Assembly (NCBI RefSeq): GCF_003614975.1
Contig: NZ_QZWI01000019.1
Coordinates: 1 to 64,000, forward strand
Length of the DNA stretch: 64,000 nucleotides
Source of the DNA: Rahnella bruchi
GTDB taxonomy: Bacteria > Pseudomonadota > Gammaproteobacteria > Enterobacterales > Enterobacteriaceae
Direction: 5' to 3'
Part shown: piece by piece, positions 61,922 through 64,000 of the stretch
How positions within the stretch are numbered: the stretch's first letter is position 1
Layout of the letters: each line of letters begins with the position of its first letter
Notes under the pieces: generated by a model
Told to the model about the DNA's origin: nothing
The model's database searches: none
The model's input: the letters and a program-made list of their open reading frames with translations, nothing else
Position numbers and translations under genes: made by a program

Positions 61922-64000
61922 ATGGATCACCCTCCGTTTCTAAAACATCCGGCCCGCTGCCGGCACCAGTTTCATCAGCACCGTTTGTTTTTGCTGTTCT
62001 GCATGACTGGTTTTGTGAATATCAGCGTAATGGGGGTTAAACCGGCGAGGGCTGCAGAAACAGTTTATTTTGATCCCCACTACCTAAAGCGTACCGGTCA
62101 GGAAACGGGGAGTGTCGACCTTTCGGTATTTACTCTTAGCGATAAAGCTCAGGTTCCTGGCCTCTATGACACCGCGATTTATGTCAATCATGACAAAGTC
62201 CTGCAACAGAAAATCTGGTATGACGCCTTGCCTGACGGATCCCTGGCTCCACAAATTTCGCCTGACCTGCTGCGGGCCCTGGGCGTGCGGGTCGATGCTT
62301 TTCCGGCATTATCCCGCCATCAGCACGATGCACCGCTAGGGGCTTTAACAGAATATATACCTGCTGCAACTGCCACTCTGGATTTTAACCGCATGAGGCT
62401 CGAGGTCAGCATTCCGCAGGCCGCGATGGATAAAAAAGCGAACGGCTATGTTGATCCCCAAAGATGGGATGATGGCGTACCGGTGCTGTTTTCCAATTAC
62501 TCATTTTCCGGTGCTCAGCGTAAGAATCAAAATAGTAACAATGACTCAAACCAGTATCTGAATCTGCAGAATGGATTTAACGCGGGCGCATGGCGCTTTC
62601 GTAACTACAGCACTTACAGCAGCAGCGATGGACAGCAACGCTGGGACGCTATCGCCAGCTATGTCCAGAGAGACATCAAACAGCTCAAATCTCAATTGCT
62701 CATCGGGGAAAGTGCAACACCAGGTGATTTGTTTCCGAGTTTACAATTTAAGGGGATTCAGCTTTCCTCTGACGACAATATGCTACCTGGCAGCCAGCGC
62801 GGATTTGCCCCGACTATCCGGGGCATCGCCAGTTCTAACGCAGAAGTTACCGTCCGGCAGGATGGCTACATTATTTATCAAACCTATGTCGCGCCGGGTG
62901 CCTTTGAGATAAACGATATTTATCCCTCTTCTTATAGTGGCGATATGGAAGTCACCATCAAAGAAGCCGATGGCAGCGAACGTAAATTCAATCAACCGTT
63001 TTCCGCTGTACCGATCATGCAACGTCCGGGTCGCCTGAAATACAGCACCACATTCGGAAAATATCGTTCCACCGATAATGAGGATAAAGAACCTGACTTT
63101 GCACAGGGAACGGTGATATATGGCATCTCCAATGAAATTACCGTTTACGCTGGCACACTGGCCTCACCCGATTATCTATCTGGCCTGGTGGGCACAGGGT
63201 TCAGTCTGCTGTCTCTGGGATCTGTTTCTTTCGATGTAACCCACGCGCAAACTCAGCAGGACGACGGGCAGCGCGAAAGCGGGCAGTCCTATCGCATCCA
63301 GTATTCAAAAAACGTTGAATCTACTGATACCAATCTCACTCTCGCCAGCTACCGCTATTCGACCAGTAAATTCTATGATTTTGATGAAGCCAATCAGCGG
63401 CAAAATGACAATGATTCAGAAGATAATCATAAACGCAGCAAGCTCCAGCTCAGCATTAACCAGACGATATGGGAGGGCGCCAGCTTATATGCCACCGCTT
63501 ACCAGCAAAGCTACTGGGGTGAGAGTGAGCAGGAAAAAAACCTCTCGTTCGGACTCAACACCAGCCTGAATGGGATCAGCTATAACCTTTCATACTCCTA
63601 CAGCAAATTGCAGGGAGAAGAGGATGATCAGCAGATAGCCCTGAATATCCGCATTCCGCTTAGCCGCTGGCTACCTAACAGCTGGGCTACTTACAATGCA
63701 ACCCATCAGAAAGGGGCGGAAACCCGGCAGCAAGCTGGACTCACTGGCACATTGCTTGATGATAACCGGCTCAGTTACTCGCTCCAGCAAAGTCATGCTA
63801 ATCAGGGCGGCAGTGATAGCAGCAGCCTGAATGCCTCATATCGTTCAGCGTACGGCACGCTCAATACCGGTTATTACTACGATAAAGAATCGCAGCAAAC
63901 CAGCTATGGTCTGGCCGGTGGCATCGTCGCGCATTCGCATGGCATCACACTTTCCCAGCCATTAGGGGACTCGTTTGCGCTGATTGATACTAATGGAGCG
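61922..64000 (+). CDS. Outer-membrane fimbrial usher, partial at right edge
   Basis: An open frame of 693 codons running off the window without a stop, starting after AGGGA at eight bases. A long, partly basic N-terminus leads to a signal cleaved near ARA-AETV (about residue 46). The PapC-type N domain follows (VYFDPHYLKRTG, VDLSVFTLSDKAQVPGLYD, then YVDPQRWDDGVPVLFSNYSF), and the barrel with plug (RGFAPTIRGIASSNAEVTVR and APGAFEINDIYPSSYSGDM). Ushers are about 800-850 residues, so some 120-150 remain outside. It lies 56 bases after the chaperone. Confidence 0.95.
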   Translation, partial: MDHPPFLKHPARCRHQFHQHRLFLLFCMTGFVNISVMGVKPARAAETVYFDPHYLKRTGQETGSVDLSVFTLSDKAQVPGLYDTAIYVNHDKVLQQKIWYDALPDGSLAPQISPDLLRALGVRVDAFPALSRHQHDAPLGALTEYIPAATATLDFNRMRLEVSIPQAAMDKKANGYVDPQRWDDGVPVLFSNYSFSGAQRKNQNSNNDSNQYLNLQNGFNAGAWRFRNYSTYSSSDGQQRWDAIASYVQRDIKQLKSQLLIGESATPGDLFPSLQFKGIQLSSDDNMLPGSQRGFAPTIRGIASSNAEVTVRQDGYIIYQTYVAPGAFEINDIYPSSYSGDMEVTIKEADGSERKFNQPFSAVPIMQRPGRLKYSTTFGKYRSTDNEDKEPDFAQGTVIYGISNEITVYAGTLASPDYLSGLVGTGFSLLSLGSVSFDVTHAQTQQDDGQRESGQSYRIQYSKNVESTDTNLTLASYRYSTSKFYDFDEANQRQNDNDSEDNHKRSKLQLSINQTIWEGASLYATAYQQSYWGESEQEKNLSFGLNTSLNGISYNLSYSYSKLQGEEDDQQIALNIRIPLSRWLPNSWATYNATHQKGAETRQQAGLTGTLLDDNRLSYSLQQSHANQGGSDSSSLNASYRSAYGTLNTGYYYDKESQQTSYGLAGGIVAHSHGITLSQPLGDSFALIDTNGA

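Overview
The window is a contiguous piece of a gammaproteobacterial chromosome of the order Enterobacterales. Most of it follows the E. coli gene order from the str (ribosomal) operon to ompR: tuf-fusA-rpsG-rpsL, tusBCD-yheO, fkpA, slyX, slyD, yheV-kefB-kefG, yheS, yheT-yheU-prkB, yhfA, crp, yhfK, argD-pabA-fic-yhfG, ppiA, nirBD-cysG, trpS-gph-rpe-dam-damX-aroB-aroK, the hof cluster, mrcA, nudE, igaA-yrfG-hslR-hslO, pckA, envZ-ompR. Protein similarity remembered from E. coli, and the kind of accessory genes present, suggest a relative of Rahnella, Serratia or Ewingella (Yersiniaceae). The genus is an inference that I could not test.

Layout. Positions 1-12.5 kb hold the translation and tRNA-thiolation block, periplasmic and cytoplasmic FKBP isomerases, the glutathione-gated potassium efflux pair and an ABC-F ATPase. 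At 12.5-20.5 kb the core yhe/yhf genes and crp are interrupted by a LysE-family exporter and by a LysR/MFS/M20-amidohydrolase cassette that looks like a uptake-and-hydrolysis unit for a conjugated amino acid. At 20.5-33.7 kb are yhfK, argD, pabA, a frameshifted fic with its small overlapping antitoxin gene yhfG, yjgR, ppiA, codA and the anaerobic nitrite reductase/siroheme operon nirBD-cysG. nirC and tsgA, expected here from E. coli, are absent.

At 33.7-37 kb an inserted pair encodes a Gly/Thr/Val-rich outer-membrane lipoprotein and an FhaC/ShlB-type TpsB transporter. No filamentous TpsA partner is present, and three perfect dyads precede the pair. At 37-47 kb comes the aroK-to-trpS operon, then the hof (PilMNOPQ-like) cluster, in which hofO and hofP are one continuous gene. 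At 47-60 kb are mrcA, nudE, igaA, the hsl33/hsl15 heat-shock genes and pckA, then a FitAB/VapBC-like pair whose PIN toxin has lost most of its catalytic acidic residues, then envZ-ompR.

From about 59.9 kb to the end there is an AT-rich stretch and a chaperone-usher fimbrial operon (pilin, chaperone, usher running off the edge), where E. coli has greB. This end looks like an acquired insertion.

The best candidates for something undescribed are the lipoprotein-TpsB pair with its dyad-rich leader, the catalytically degenerate PIN toxin, the fic/yhfG pair (toxin frameshifted, antitoxin motif Glu changed to Asp) and the HofO-HofP fusion. No rRNA, tRNA, CRISPR array, insertion sequence or prophage was recognised.
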